Origin: Litorimonas sp964435725
GTDB taxonomy: Bacteria > Pseudomonadota > Alphaproteobacteria > Caulobacterales > Maricaulaceae
Reading direction: 5' to 3'
Assembly (NCBI GenBank): GCA_964435725.1
Contig: CAYTAJ010000026.1
Span: 1 to 30,638, forward strand
DNA length: 30,638 bases
Part shown: positions 22,873 through 30,638 of the stretch, in pieces
Position numbering within the stretch: position 1 is the first letter of the stretch
Layout of the letters: each line of letters opens with the position of its first letter
The notes under the pieces: model-generated
The model's database searches: none
What the model was told of the DNA's origin: nothing
Seen by the model: the letters and a program-made list of their open reading frames with translations, nothing else
Translations under genes and position numbers: made by a program

Positions 22873-23899
22873 TTACTTCGCTTCGGCTTCGACAGCTTCC
22901 ATAACGCGAAGCAAATTACCGCCCCAAATTTTGGCAATATCTTCTTCAGAATAGCCGCGACGGATAAGTTCGACGGTGACATTTTCTGTTTCTGAAGCAT
23001 CTTGCCAGCTCACAATACCGCCGCCGCCATCAAAATCAGAGGCAATACCGACGTGATCTATGCCCGCCACTTTTACTGCGTGGTCAATGTGATCGACGAA
23101 ATCAGAGAGATTGGCTTCACGCGCCATTGCCGTGATTTCTCTGCGGCGCTCGACATAAAGATCACGTTTGGCTTGGTCCCAAGTACTGCGATCGCCAAAC
23201 TCTGCATCGAGGGCCGCACGCGCCTCTTGCTGCTCAGGCGTTGGTAATTTCACATAAGCGCCCAGCGCCACCATTTGAGCCACACCATTCACCTCTGCGA
23301 TTTTACGAAGTTGTTCGTCATCTAGGTTTCGCGCGCTATCGGCGACCGCTTTTACACCACTATGAGACGCGATAATGGGCGTTCGGGACAAATTAGCTGC
23401 CTGCATCATGGTCTCTTTACCCGTATGAGAGACATCAACCATAATACCATTATCATTCAGCGTCTTCACAAGATCTCTGCCCAAGGGTGAAAGACCATTC
23501 CATTTCGGTCCGTCATCTCTGACAAAATTGGGGTTAGAACTGTCCCCAAATTGGTTATGACCGAAATGCGTTAGGCCGACATAGCGGACACCTCGTTCTG
23601 CCCACATGGGCACTGACTCAACGCTTTCGCCTAAGGGATAGGCGTTTTCCATACCGACTAAGACTGCATTCTTATTTTCGTCAACAATACGGCGAACATC
23701 AGCCGCTGTTTTCGCAAGCTCNNNNNNNNNNNNNNNNNNNNNNNNNNNNNNNNNNNNNNNNNNNNNNNNNNNNNNNNNNNNNNNNNNNNNNNNNNNNNNN
23801 NNNNNNNNNNNNNNNNNNNNNCGGAGATTTCGAAGGCTCAGCCGCACATGCGGATAATAATAGGGCCGTTGAAACAATAAGGATTGATTTAAGTGTCAT
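22873..23899 (-). CDS. Membrane dipeptidase (peptidase M19), interrupted by an assembly gap
   Basis: An M19 zinc dipeptidase lipoprotein. N-terminal piece (23822-23899): MTLKSILIVSTALLLSACAAEPSKSP, lipobox LLSAC (Cys18). After 100 Ns the C-terminal 282 residues follow: AADVRRIVDENKNAVLVGMENAYPLG with the bridging Glu, VDVSHTGKETM and IIASHSGVKAV metal histidines, and VGIASDFDGGGG. The N-terminal metal motif (HxD) is missing and must lie in the gap. The two pieces are in different frames across the N-run, as expected when the run is a placeholder of unknown length; family length suggests roughly 50-110 residues are hidden. The ATG overlaps the TGA of the upstream DUF2339 gene (ATGA). Not to be read as a pseudogene. 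Confidence 0.88.
23722..23821. other. Assembly gap (100 N)
   Basis: A run of exactly 100 N, a standard scaffold placeholder. It lies within the dipeptidase gene; the true size is unknown. Confidence 0.99.
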
Positions 23900-26661
23900 G
23901 AGCGAGTTTCCTGTGCCTCGAAGTCATCAGAAGTAGATTTAGAAAATAGGATTTTTTGATAGCTTCGTCCAATGACAATCAAAATGAGACCGAGCACGAC
24001 GAAAGAGAGCGCACGAAGAACGCCTTCTAATTCCGCCATATCAATGAAGAAGGCTTTCAAGATTGTCAGTGTAATCAAGACCGCCGATGCCATTCGTAAA
24101 TCCAGCCTATTCTTCTTAACCCCAACAACAAGAAGTGCGATACCAAAGAGCAGCCAAGCGGCGCTAATTGCATAAAGCTCTATCCCTTCTGGCGATCTTT
24201 CGAAAATTGAAATCATCTCTCCTGAAAAAACGAAGCGTATCAGACTGGTTATAAAGAGTATGAGAGAGAGCAGTGCTAATCCCCCTATCACTTGTATATA
24301 TTTTTCAGGGCGACGATTACGAAGTCTCACAGCTATGAGACTGAGCAATATTGTTGGCACGAAGTATGCGAGCGTCAAAGAGTTAAGCACAAAATTTCCG
24401 TTCACCGTTTCTGACGCGTTAAACAAAGGAGATTTACCGAGACAGACACCAAGAAGAAAAATCACCAAAGAAACCGAGGATATGGCCATCGCCAAAGTCG
24501 GAAGTAATTGAGTTTCAACACTGGCTTTAGGATCCCAATCTTGGCCTGAGAGTTTTGTTGCCCCAAGCGAGAAGCTAAGCCCTGTAACGACCTGTAAGGC
24601 CAATTCATCAAAGCTCAATCGCGGAGCCAATACATTTCCGCCATTCATAATATGACGAATTTGGAAGACGATGAATAAGACACTAAACGTCAGAGACAGG
24701 GCTTTTAAAGCTTCAGACCAAATATCTGTTTTATTTCGCGATAAGAGCCAAGCGCCACCCGCGCATATCAGGGCAGGAAAGGCGAAATAAAGCCATAATT
24801 CATTAAATATGAAGCGTTCTAATACAGCCTCGTCCATACCGATACGCATTATCAAACTATGGGCCGCGCTGATGAGCGCGAACACAACGGCAATAATCCT
24901 CGGAATAAGAGCCTTCCAGTACCACGCCGCAAGCCCAAAGAGGATAATCCCACCCATCAACCCCAGTGTTTCAGCGTGACCATCGAACCCAATCATGACG
25001 GCAAAGAAATAACCAATAGCGGACCCTACACCCAAGACTTGAGAAGGAACAGGCGGTGCGCTCTCATCTTTCCGCAAATAAAGCGCAAGCCCAGCCATTG
25101 TCAGAGACGTTATGCCAAACGCGCCTGCAAAGAGTGTATTATGCTCTGTGAAGTTTTCACCATAAAGCAAGAGTAATATGACAAGTGGATATGCGGTAGA
25201 AATTGCTATCCAAGTCAAAGGTAAGGCGGGCACTAAAGAGGTTGCATTTTTTAATATTCGTAAAACTGTAAACGCCATTAATCCAACACTAAAGGCTCCT
25301 AAAATTATGAGGCTCTGCCACACAGGGTATGTTTCATGCGTCAATACAATCAACGAAAACGCCAGAGCTACACTGACAAACATGTACCAGATTTGTTTTT
25401 TGAATACCCAAGACGCGGCCATTAGTAATCCAGCAGACACAAGCCCGGCACTATAGAGCCAGTTAACAAGCCCTGTTTTAGAGACAGTGGCATCAACCAT
25501 ATTTATGATGATAAAGAGCGTCGCAATAATGGCCCAGAATGTTGCCGTAAGTGTATTATGATCTGCACTCTCCAAGGTCATTCTTTGGATCAACGCATCC
25601 TTTGACTGATTAGCTATGTAGCAACTGAGCCCAAAACCCAAGCCCAAGAAAGCAAACCAAACCGGCGCGGTTGAAAGCGTTTGCCCTGCCTTTAGACTTA
25701 GGCCTGACCACATAAGCAGACCAAATAGTGTCGCTAGATTTAACCATCCCCAGTTTCGGATTCGAGCGATCAATAGGGCAGCTGCCCCAATAACAACCAG
25801 ATAACCATAAAGCATATAGACATTCGGTGTATCCGTTTGCACCAGCAATGGTGTTACCAAAGACCCCGCCAAGCCAACCGCCGCCAAGACGGGGCCGTGC
25901 CGAAAAGAGAGCGCCAAGGCCCCCAGAGATATAAGGCCTAAAAGACTAAAAGCAGGAATCGCATCGATGAAATCATAAAGCGCATAGGCGGCATAAGTTG
26001 TGCCATATAATGTAAAAACGCCAATCGCCGTCAATAATGTCGGAATATAGGCTTTTTCAGAAATACCTTCCGCAAGCGCGGCCGCCTTGCCTTTTGCAAA
26101 TCGTTTTAAGTCTCCACGGTGAAGCCATTCGCCTACCCCTAGCAAGGCAACACCAAATAAAGCCGCCATCGTTACCCGCATCGCCGGTGTAAAGACGCCT
26201 GCCTCGATAGAATATCTCAGTAAGAAAATAGCCCCAAATAAAAGCGCAACACCGCCCACCCACACCGACCATTGCGCACCAATTAATTCTTCAAGAGACT
26301 TCTTGGGTGCAGCAACTTTAACCGGTTGCGCCGTAATCTTCTTTGCTTGATGCCAAGGCTCTTTTGGCGTTTTTTTGGATTGCAAGGCGGCTTCACCTGC
26401 CTGAAGTGAAGTCTTTTCGAGTAATACAGCCTGCTTTTGCTTCGTCGCTATTTCAGCAGATTTAAGTGGTGTTGGTACGAAAGGTGTTTCCGCCTTTTCG
26501 TCTGATTTTTCAGGGCTTGGCAGTCGCTCTCCGCGCTCCAAGCGCCGTTCCAGAGACCAGATGTGTTTTTGTAAAAACTCGACCTTACCTTTGAGTGTAT
26601 TCAGCTGAATAAAACTAGCAATCGCCAGCCCCAAAGCGAATAAGGCAAATACAAACGTCAT
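23896..26661 (-). CDS. DUF2339 polytopic membrane protein
   Basis: A 921-residue DUF2339 protein. An N-terminal TM helix (MTFVFALFALGLAIASFI) is followed by a coiled-coil segment (KVEFLQKHIWSLERRLERGERL) and a Lys/Glu/Pro-rich cytoplasmic region to about residue 120, then LEELIGAQWSVWVGGVALLFGAIFLLRYSIEAG, the family signature, and roughly 20 or more hydrophobic segments to the C-terminus. Function is unknown; members are predicted inner-membrane proteins. The 4-base ATGA overlap couples it to the dipeptidase gene. Length is within the family range. Confidence 0.93.
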   Translation of the reverse strand: MTFVFALFALGLAIASFIQLNTLKGKVEFLQKHIWSLERRLERGERLPSPEKSDEKAETPFVPTPLKSAEIATKQKQAVLLEKTSLQAGEAALQSKKTPKEPWHQAKKITAQPVKVAAPKKSLEELIGAQWSVWVGGVALLFGAIFLLRYSIEAGVFTPAMRVTMAALFGVALLGVGEWLHRGDLKRFAKGKAAALAEGISEKAYIPTLLTAIGVFTLYGTTYAAYALYDFIDAIPAFSLLGLISLGALALSFRHGPVLAAVGLAGSLVTPLLVQTDTPNVYMLYGYLVVIGAAALLIARIRNWGWLNLATLFGLLMWSGLSLKAGQTLSTAPVWFAFLGLGFGLSCYIANQSKDALIQRMTLESADHNTLTATFWAIIATLFIIINMVDATVSKTGLVNWLYSAGLVSAGLLMAASWVFKKQIWYMFVSVALAFSLIVLTHETYPVWQSLIILGAFSVGLMAFTVLRILKNATSLVPALPLTWIAISTAYPLVILLLLYGENFTEHNTLFAGAFGITSLTMAGLALYLRKDESAPPVPSQVLGVGSAIGYFFAVMIGFDGHAETLGLMGGIILFGLAAWYWKALIPRIIAVVFALISAAHSLIMRIGMDEAVLERFIFNELWLYFAFPALICAGGAWLLSRNKTDIWSEALKALSLTFSVLFIVFQIRHIMNGGNVLAPRLSFDELALQVVTGLSFSLGATKLSGQDWDPKASVETQLLPTLAMAISSVSLVIFLLGVCLGKSPLFNASETVNGNFVLNSLTLAYFVPTILLSLIAVRLRNRRPEKYIQVIGGLALLSLILFITSLIRFVFSGEMISIFERSPEGIELYAISAAWLLFGIALLVVGVKKNRLDLRMASAVLITLTILKAFFIDMAELEGVLRALSFVVLGLILIVIGRSYQKILFSKSTSDDFEAQETRS

Positions 26662-26715
26662 GTATTCAGCCTAAGCTTGAAATAATCTGACGCAAGGCAA
26701 AAATAAGCAAAGAAA

Positions 26716-26736
26716 AAGCCGCCTCGAGGGCGGCTT
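26716..26736 (-). terminator. Intrinsic terminator of rpoD
   Basis: Stem AAGCCGCC/GGCGGCTT (8 bp) with loop TCGAG. On the minus strand it is followed by TTTTTCTTTGC. It begins four bases after the rpoD stop codon. Confidence 0.9.
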
Positions 26737-26740
26737 GATT

Positions 26741-28795
26741 TTACTGATCCAGGAAGCTCCGGAGTTTTCGGCTTCGGCTTGGATGTTTCAACTTCCGCAG
26801 AGCTTTCGCTTCAATTTGACGAATACGTTCGCGTGTAACCGAAAATTGCTGTCCGACCTCTTCGAGGGTGTGGTCCGTATTCATGCCAATCCCGAAACGC
26901 ATACGCAGGACACGTTCTTCACGCGGCGTGAGCGACGCCAAAACGCGCGTCGTTGTTTCACGCAAGTTAGACTGAATAGCGGCCTCAATCGGAAGGATTG
27001 CGTTGCTGTCCTCGATAAAATCACCGAGTTGGCTGTCTTCCTCATCCCCAATTGGGGTTTCAAGAGAGATAGGCTCTTTAGCGATTTTCATAACCTTGCG
27101 CACTTTTTCAAGTGGCATAGATAATTTCGCCGCCAGTTCTTCCGGTGTCGGCTCACGCCCAATTTCATGCAAGATTTGACGCGACGTACGAACAATTTTG
27201 TTAATTGTCTCGATCATATGAACCGGAATACGGATTGTGCGGGCTTGGTCCGCAATAGAACGCGTAATCGCCTGACGGATCCACCATGTTGCATAAGTCG
27301 AAAATTTATAACCGCGGCGATATTCGAATTTATCAACCGCTTTCATCAAGCCGATATTACCTTCTTGAATAAGGTCAAGGAATTGCAGACCGCGGTTCGT
27401 GTATTTCTTAGCAATCGAAATCACGAGACGGAGGTTAGCTTCAACCATTTCTTTCTTGGCTTGACGCGCTTCGCGCTCACCTTTTTGAACCGTTTGAACA
27501 ATGCGGCGGAACTCATCGACAGGCACGCCTGTTTCTTGCGCCAAACCACCAATCTCAGCACGGAGTTTTTCAATCGACGTTTTTTCACGTTTCAAGAATC
27601 GATCCCAAGCTTCAGATTTTCCGCTCAGCTCATCCACCCAATTTGGATTAAGCTCTGATCCTAGATAAGCCTGTAAGAATTCTTGACGCGGCACACCATT
27701 GCCATCGGCAAGGCGCATCAGACGGCCTTCCAAACTGATGAAACGCTTATTGATGGCATAAAGTTGATCAATCAGGGCTTCGATACGAGCGTTGTTAAGT
27801 TGAAGGGATTTAATCTCTTCAATGATTTTCTCTTGAATGGCGTCATATTCTTCGGCTTGCGGCTTGCGCATTTTCTTACCCGTCAGACGAGCACGAATAA
27901 GCATGCCTTGTAATTTCTGGAATCGATTGAAGTCTTCGGAAATCCGATCCAACTTTTCCATGATATCATCGCGAAGTGCCGCTTCCATTGATGCCATGGA
28001 GAGGTTTGTCTTATCCTCTTCTTCCTCCTCATCATCATCAACGGTTTTCTCACCCGGCGCATAATTTCGTTCAACAGGTTTGACACGTGGCGGATGAACC
28101 GGTTGTGACAGATCATCTTCTTCTGTTGCTTCAATCTCGCCTTTTTCGATTTTCTCACGACGTACAGCGGCTTGCGATCGGTCTTCCTGAATATTACCGA
28201 TGGATTGGTTATACATCCCGTCCAAATCGATGATGTCACGCAGGAGGATATGCCCTTCGGCGAGTTCCTCACGCCAAATCATAATCGCTTCAAAGGTTAG
28301 AGCACTTTCACAAAGACCTTTGATCATCGTATCGCGACCAGCTTCGATACGCTTAGCGATCGCAATCTCGCCCTCGCGAGAGAGCAACTCAACGACACCC
28401 ATTTCACGCAGATACATGCGAACGGGGTCATCTGTACGGTCTAGCTCTTCTTTCGAGTTACCGCCTTTGACCGTCGTGGTTTCTGCACGGGCAAGTGTCT
28501 TGGAGCCAATCGTCGGTTCCTCGGTATCGTCATAGACAGAAACGCCAAGATCGGAGAGCGCTGCCAGAACAACTTCAATCTCATCAGCAGAGATACCGTC
28601 CATATCAATATGCTTGCGAAGTTCATCAATCGCGAGAAGACCAGAATTTGTCTTGGCTTTCGCAATCATGCGTTTCACCTCGATATTATCCATATCAAGG
28701 CGCTTGCCGGGTTTCTTAGGGGTTTGATTTTCGTTTTCGGATTTTACCTCTTCAACAGGGGCTTCATCCTTATTCGGGGTGGCTGTGCCGGCCAT
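26741..28795 (-). CDS. rpoD: RNA polymerase housekeeping sigma factor RpoD (sigma70)
   Basis: A 684-residue group-1 sigma factor that directs core RNA polymerase to housekeeping promoters. Region 1.1 (about 35-95), region 1.2 (DRTDDPVRMYLREMGVVELLSREGE, 119-143), an acidic non-conserved region with DDDEEEEED (253-261), region 2 (ANLRLVISIAKKYTNRGLQFLDLIQEGNIGL to WWIRQAITRSIADQARTIRIPVHMIE, 453-529), region 3, and region 4 with the HTH LEEVGQQFSVTRERIRQIEAKALRKLKHP (644-672). Length and layout match alphaproteobacterial RpoD. GGAAAGG before the ATG supports the start. It follows dnaG by 124 bases, the classic dnaG-rpoD order of the macromolecular synthesis operon. Confidence 0.98.
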   Translation of the reverse strand: MAGTATPNKDEAPVEEVKSENENQTPKKPGKRLDMDNIEVKRMIAKAKTNSGLLAIDELRKHIDMDGISADEIEVVLAALSDLGVSVYDDTEEPTIGSKTLARAETTTVKGGNSKEELDRTDDPVRMYLREMGVVELLSREGEIAIAKRIEAGRDTMIKGLCESALTFEAIMIWREELAEGHILLRDIIDLDGMYNQSIGNIQEDRSQAAVRREKIEKGEIEATEEDDLSQPVHPPRVKPVERNYAPGEKTVDDDEEEEEDKTNLSMASMEAALRDDIMEKLDRISEDFNRFQKLQGMLIRARLTGKKMRKPQAEEYDAIQEKIIEEIKSLQLNNARIEALIDQLYAINKRFISLEGRLMRLADGNGVPRQEFLQAYLGSELNPNWVDELSGKSEAWDRFLKREKTSIEKLRAEIGGLAQETGVPVDEFRRIVQTVQKGEREARQAKKEMVEANLRLVISIAKKYTNRGLQFLDLIQEGNIGLMKAVDKFEYRRGYKFSTYATWWIRQAITRSIADQARTIRIPVHMIETINKIVRTSRQILHEIGREPTPEELAAKLSMPLEKVRKVMKIAKEPISLETPIGDEEDSQLGDFIEDSNAILPIEAAIQSNLRETTTRVLASLTPREERVLRMRFGIGMNTDHTLEEVGQQFSVTRERIRQIEAKALRKLKHPSRSRKLRSFLDQ

Positions 28796-28919
28796 AAAGG
28801 CACCTTTCCAATGTCAAAAGACAGGGTTCAAACCAATCGGGTTAAACTCTGACCTTTAATATAGTCTTAGCCGCCCGTTAAACCTAACGACCGGCCAATT
28901 GTTCCTGTTCACACCCTGC

Positions 28920-30638
28920 TCAGTCCTCGTCAGACTTTGCAGCGCGCATCAAGCGCCTAAGCGCTTCCGAATTGTCATCACGAATAGTGTCAGCCATTCG
29001 TAATCGCGTACCATGAGTTTCGTCGGTTGTTTGGTGTTGCTCGATCAAAGCGTCAGCCTCGGCTTGCCAGAGTGCTGTTCGTGTATCCAAATCTAAAGAC
29101 GTCCCACCCATGGCTGCTGTTATTAACATGCGGTCCCGGAGAAGGTCTTTACCTAAACTCTCCAATCCCTCAGACTGTATATGCGTATTAAGCGCGTTGA
29201 TTTCAACCGCTTTTGTGACTCGCCAGTAAGACAAAAAGCTGCGCTGAAGCCGAGCACAGTCCGCATTCGCAAATGGCAACTCAAAAAGTGTCTCATCCAC
29301 ACGCGATAAAAGCTCTGGAAACAGCAATATTGCCCCGATTAACGCACGCTCGCGACGTAAATTCTTGACCAGTGACGCCGCATCACGCTTCATGACTTGC
29401 TTATTGGCTTTCAGTTCTTGTTTTTGGGATCTACGCCGTCCGGCTTGCCAACCATAATTGGCGTCAAAACGCGCCAGCAACTCTGTCTTATACAAAGCCT
29501 GTACGTCTTTATGCTCTATTTCATTGAGGGCCGCATAGAGACGGGATTTCAGACCCGCTTTTTGCTCTGGGGTATCCAGAGGTTCTTTTTCCTGTTCTCG
29601 ACGCCACAGCATATCAATTAAAGGCACAGCGCCGTCCAAGACTGCCTGCATAGCGGGGGGGCCATCTGCACGAATAAGGTCATCCGGATCCTGTCCATCC
29701 GGCAAGAGCGCAAAGCGTAATGAATAACCCGGTTTCAAGAGAGGCAAGGCCCGTTCAATCGACCGAAACGCCGCCCGTAATCCCGCTTTATCTCCATCAA
29801 AACATAATATGGGTTCAGGTCCGGAACGCCATAACAGCTCTAATTGCTCTTCTGTCAGGGCTGTCCCCATAGGGGCCACAGCATGCTCAAACCCTGCCCG
29901 CGCCAAGGCAATCACATCCATATACCCTTCGGCAACGATCATGCCGCGCGCGCCGTTTTTAGGGTTGGATAGCGCTTTGCGTGCACGGTGATAATTGTAG
30001 AGTAATTTGGATTTAGAGAAAACAGGTGTTTCCGGCGAATTTAAATATTTAGCCTTAGCGTCTTTATCCATGGCCCGACCGCCAAAGGCGACGAGCCGCC
30101 CCCGACTGTCATGAATCGGGAACATAATACGATCCCGAAAGCGATCCCAACTCTCGCGTGAGCGGTCCTCTGACTCAATAATAAGCCCGGCTTCAACGAG
30201 TTGTTTTTCAGTTGCCCCCTGCTGAAGCAGCTCTGATTTCAGTGCAGAAAAATCATTCGGCGCGAACCCCATTCCAAAATATTGCGCGGCTGTTTTAGAT
30301 AAGCCGCGTCCTGTCAGATAATCACGCGCAGCTTGCCCGACTTGACGGTAGAGGCATTTTTCAAAAAATTCTTGCGCCCGTTCCATCCATGAAATTGTTT
30401 CTTTATTGCGCGCAGCGCGCGCCTCGGCTTGAGGGTCCGCTTTAGGCATCTCCAAACCTGCCATATCCGCGAGTTTCTCAACCGCTTCCGGAAAGCTAAG
30501 CCCCTCTACTTCCATCAAGAAGGAAATCGCATCGCCATGCTTGCCAGATGAAAAACAATGATAGAACCCTTTCTCATCATTGACGAAGAAGCTTGGCGTT
30601 TTCTCATTCGTAAAAGGGGACAGTCCCGCAAATTCACG
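28920..30638 (-). CDS. dnaG: DNA primase DnaG (5' end outside window)
   Basis: The C-terminal 572 residues of primase, which makes RNA primers at the replication fork. The frame is open to the window edge, so the start is outside and the first internal ATG is not the start. Visible: end of the CHC2-type N-terminal domain (GLSPFTNEKTPSFFVNDEKG, then YHCFSSGKHGDAISF), the RNA polymerase core with TOPRIM motifs (MIVAEGYMDVIALARAG; PILCFDGDKAGLRAA; DGQDPDDL), and the helicase-binding C-terminal domain. Of the four zinc ligands of the E. coli enzyme (CPFH and CFGC) only one Cys remains: SPFT and CFSS are seen instead. The next gene downstream is rpoD. Confidence 0.96.
   Translation of the reverse strand, partial: REFAGLSPFTNEKTPSFFVNDEKGFYHCFSSGKHGDAISFLMEVEGLSFPEAVEKLADMAGLEMPKADPQAEARAARNKETISWMERAQEFFEKCLYRQVGQAARDYLTGRGLSKTAAQYFGMGFAPNDFSALKSELLQQGATEKQLVEAGLIIESEDRSRESWDRFRDRIMFPIHDSRGRLVAFGGRAMDKDAKAKYLNSPETPVFSKSKLLYNYHRARKALSNPKNGARGMIVAEGYMDVIALARAGFEHAVAPMGTALTEEQLELLWRSGPEPILCFDGDKAGLRAAFRSIERALPLLKPGYSLRFALLPDGQDPDDLIRADGPPAMQAVLDGAVPLIDMLWRREQEKEPLDTPEQKAGLKSRLYAALNEIEHKDVQALYKTELLARFDANYGWQAGRRRSQKQELKANKQVMKRDAASLVKNLRRERALIGAILLFPELLSRVDETLFELPFANADCARLQRSFLSYWRVTKAVEINALNTHIQSEGLESLGKDLLRDRMLITAAMGGTSLDLDTRTALWQAEADALIEQHQTTDETHGTRLRMADTIRDDNSEALRRLMRAAKSDED

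Noticed and set aside
27167..28852. Several plus-strand open frames across rpoD
   Set aside because: All lie antisense within the strongly conserved rpoD frame and lack recognisable domains.
1..30638. CRISPR array, insertion sequence, prophage or toxin-antitoxin cassette
   Set aside because: No regularly spaced repeats, transposase, phage structural genes or typical toxin-antitoxin pair were found on either strand.

Overview
The window looks like a chromosomal contig of an alphaproteobacterium, most likely a marine prosthecate-type lineage (Hyphomonadaceae / Maricaulales / Caulobacterales side). This is an inference from moderate GC, the dnaG-rpoD pair, many small secreted lipoproteins, and the DnaG and RpoD sequences; no marker such as 16S rRNA is present. 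It is mostly ordinary chromosome with dense, short-spaced genes. There is no prophage, IS element, CRISPR array or integron, and no gene-free stretch longer than about 260 bases. One 100-N assembly gap lies at 23722-23821.

Layout. 1-3415 (+): the 3' part of uvrB, a coupled two-TM zinc-ribbon protein, a TonB-C-terminal-like lipoprotein, a secreted rhodanese and an SRPBCC-GyrI fusion, ending at a bidirectional terminator shared with a convergent fasciclin-domain protein (-). 4374-6116: two convergent, tail-overlapping membrane fatty acid hydroxylase/sterol desaturase paralogues. 6230-7849 (+): glpK and a CAU-anticodon tRNA. 8044-13293: an animal-type haem peroxidase lipoprotein (+) facing a DUF1800-DUF1501 operon (-). 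13463-15019 (-): an acyl-CoA carboxylase carboxyltransferase. 15050-16310: a SIMPL-domain lipoprotein facing an unknown secreted protein. 16435-17785: panD (-) divergent from a single-domain asparaginase homologue overlapping a small membrane protein. 17777-19046: an XRE/MmyB-type regulator divergent from a four-TM protein, with a palindrome between them. 19133-22867 (+): an M16 protease lipoprotein followed by a DUF4349 lipoprotein. 22873-26661 (-): a DUF2339 membrane protein translationally coupled to an M19 dipeptidase that is broken by the assembly gap. 26741-30638 (-): dnaG (5' end outside the window) followed by rpoD and its terminator.

How the genes fit together. Several genes concern the envelope: two M16/M19 peptidases, six predicted lipoproteins, DUF4349, DUF2339 and SIMPL proteins, and lipid-modifying oxygenases. 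The peroxidase/DUF1501/DUF1800 group is the best candidate here for an uncharacterised exported system. Two near-perfect hairpins, each ending exactly 3 nt before an ATG and sharing the core TTGGATAT/ATATCCAA, lie before the second sterol desaturase and the M16 protease; they are the most interesting non-coding signals. PanD consumes aspartate, the product an asparaginase would make, which gives the divergent pair a possible metabolic logic.
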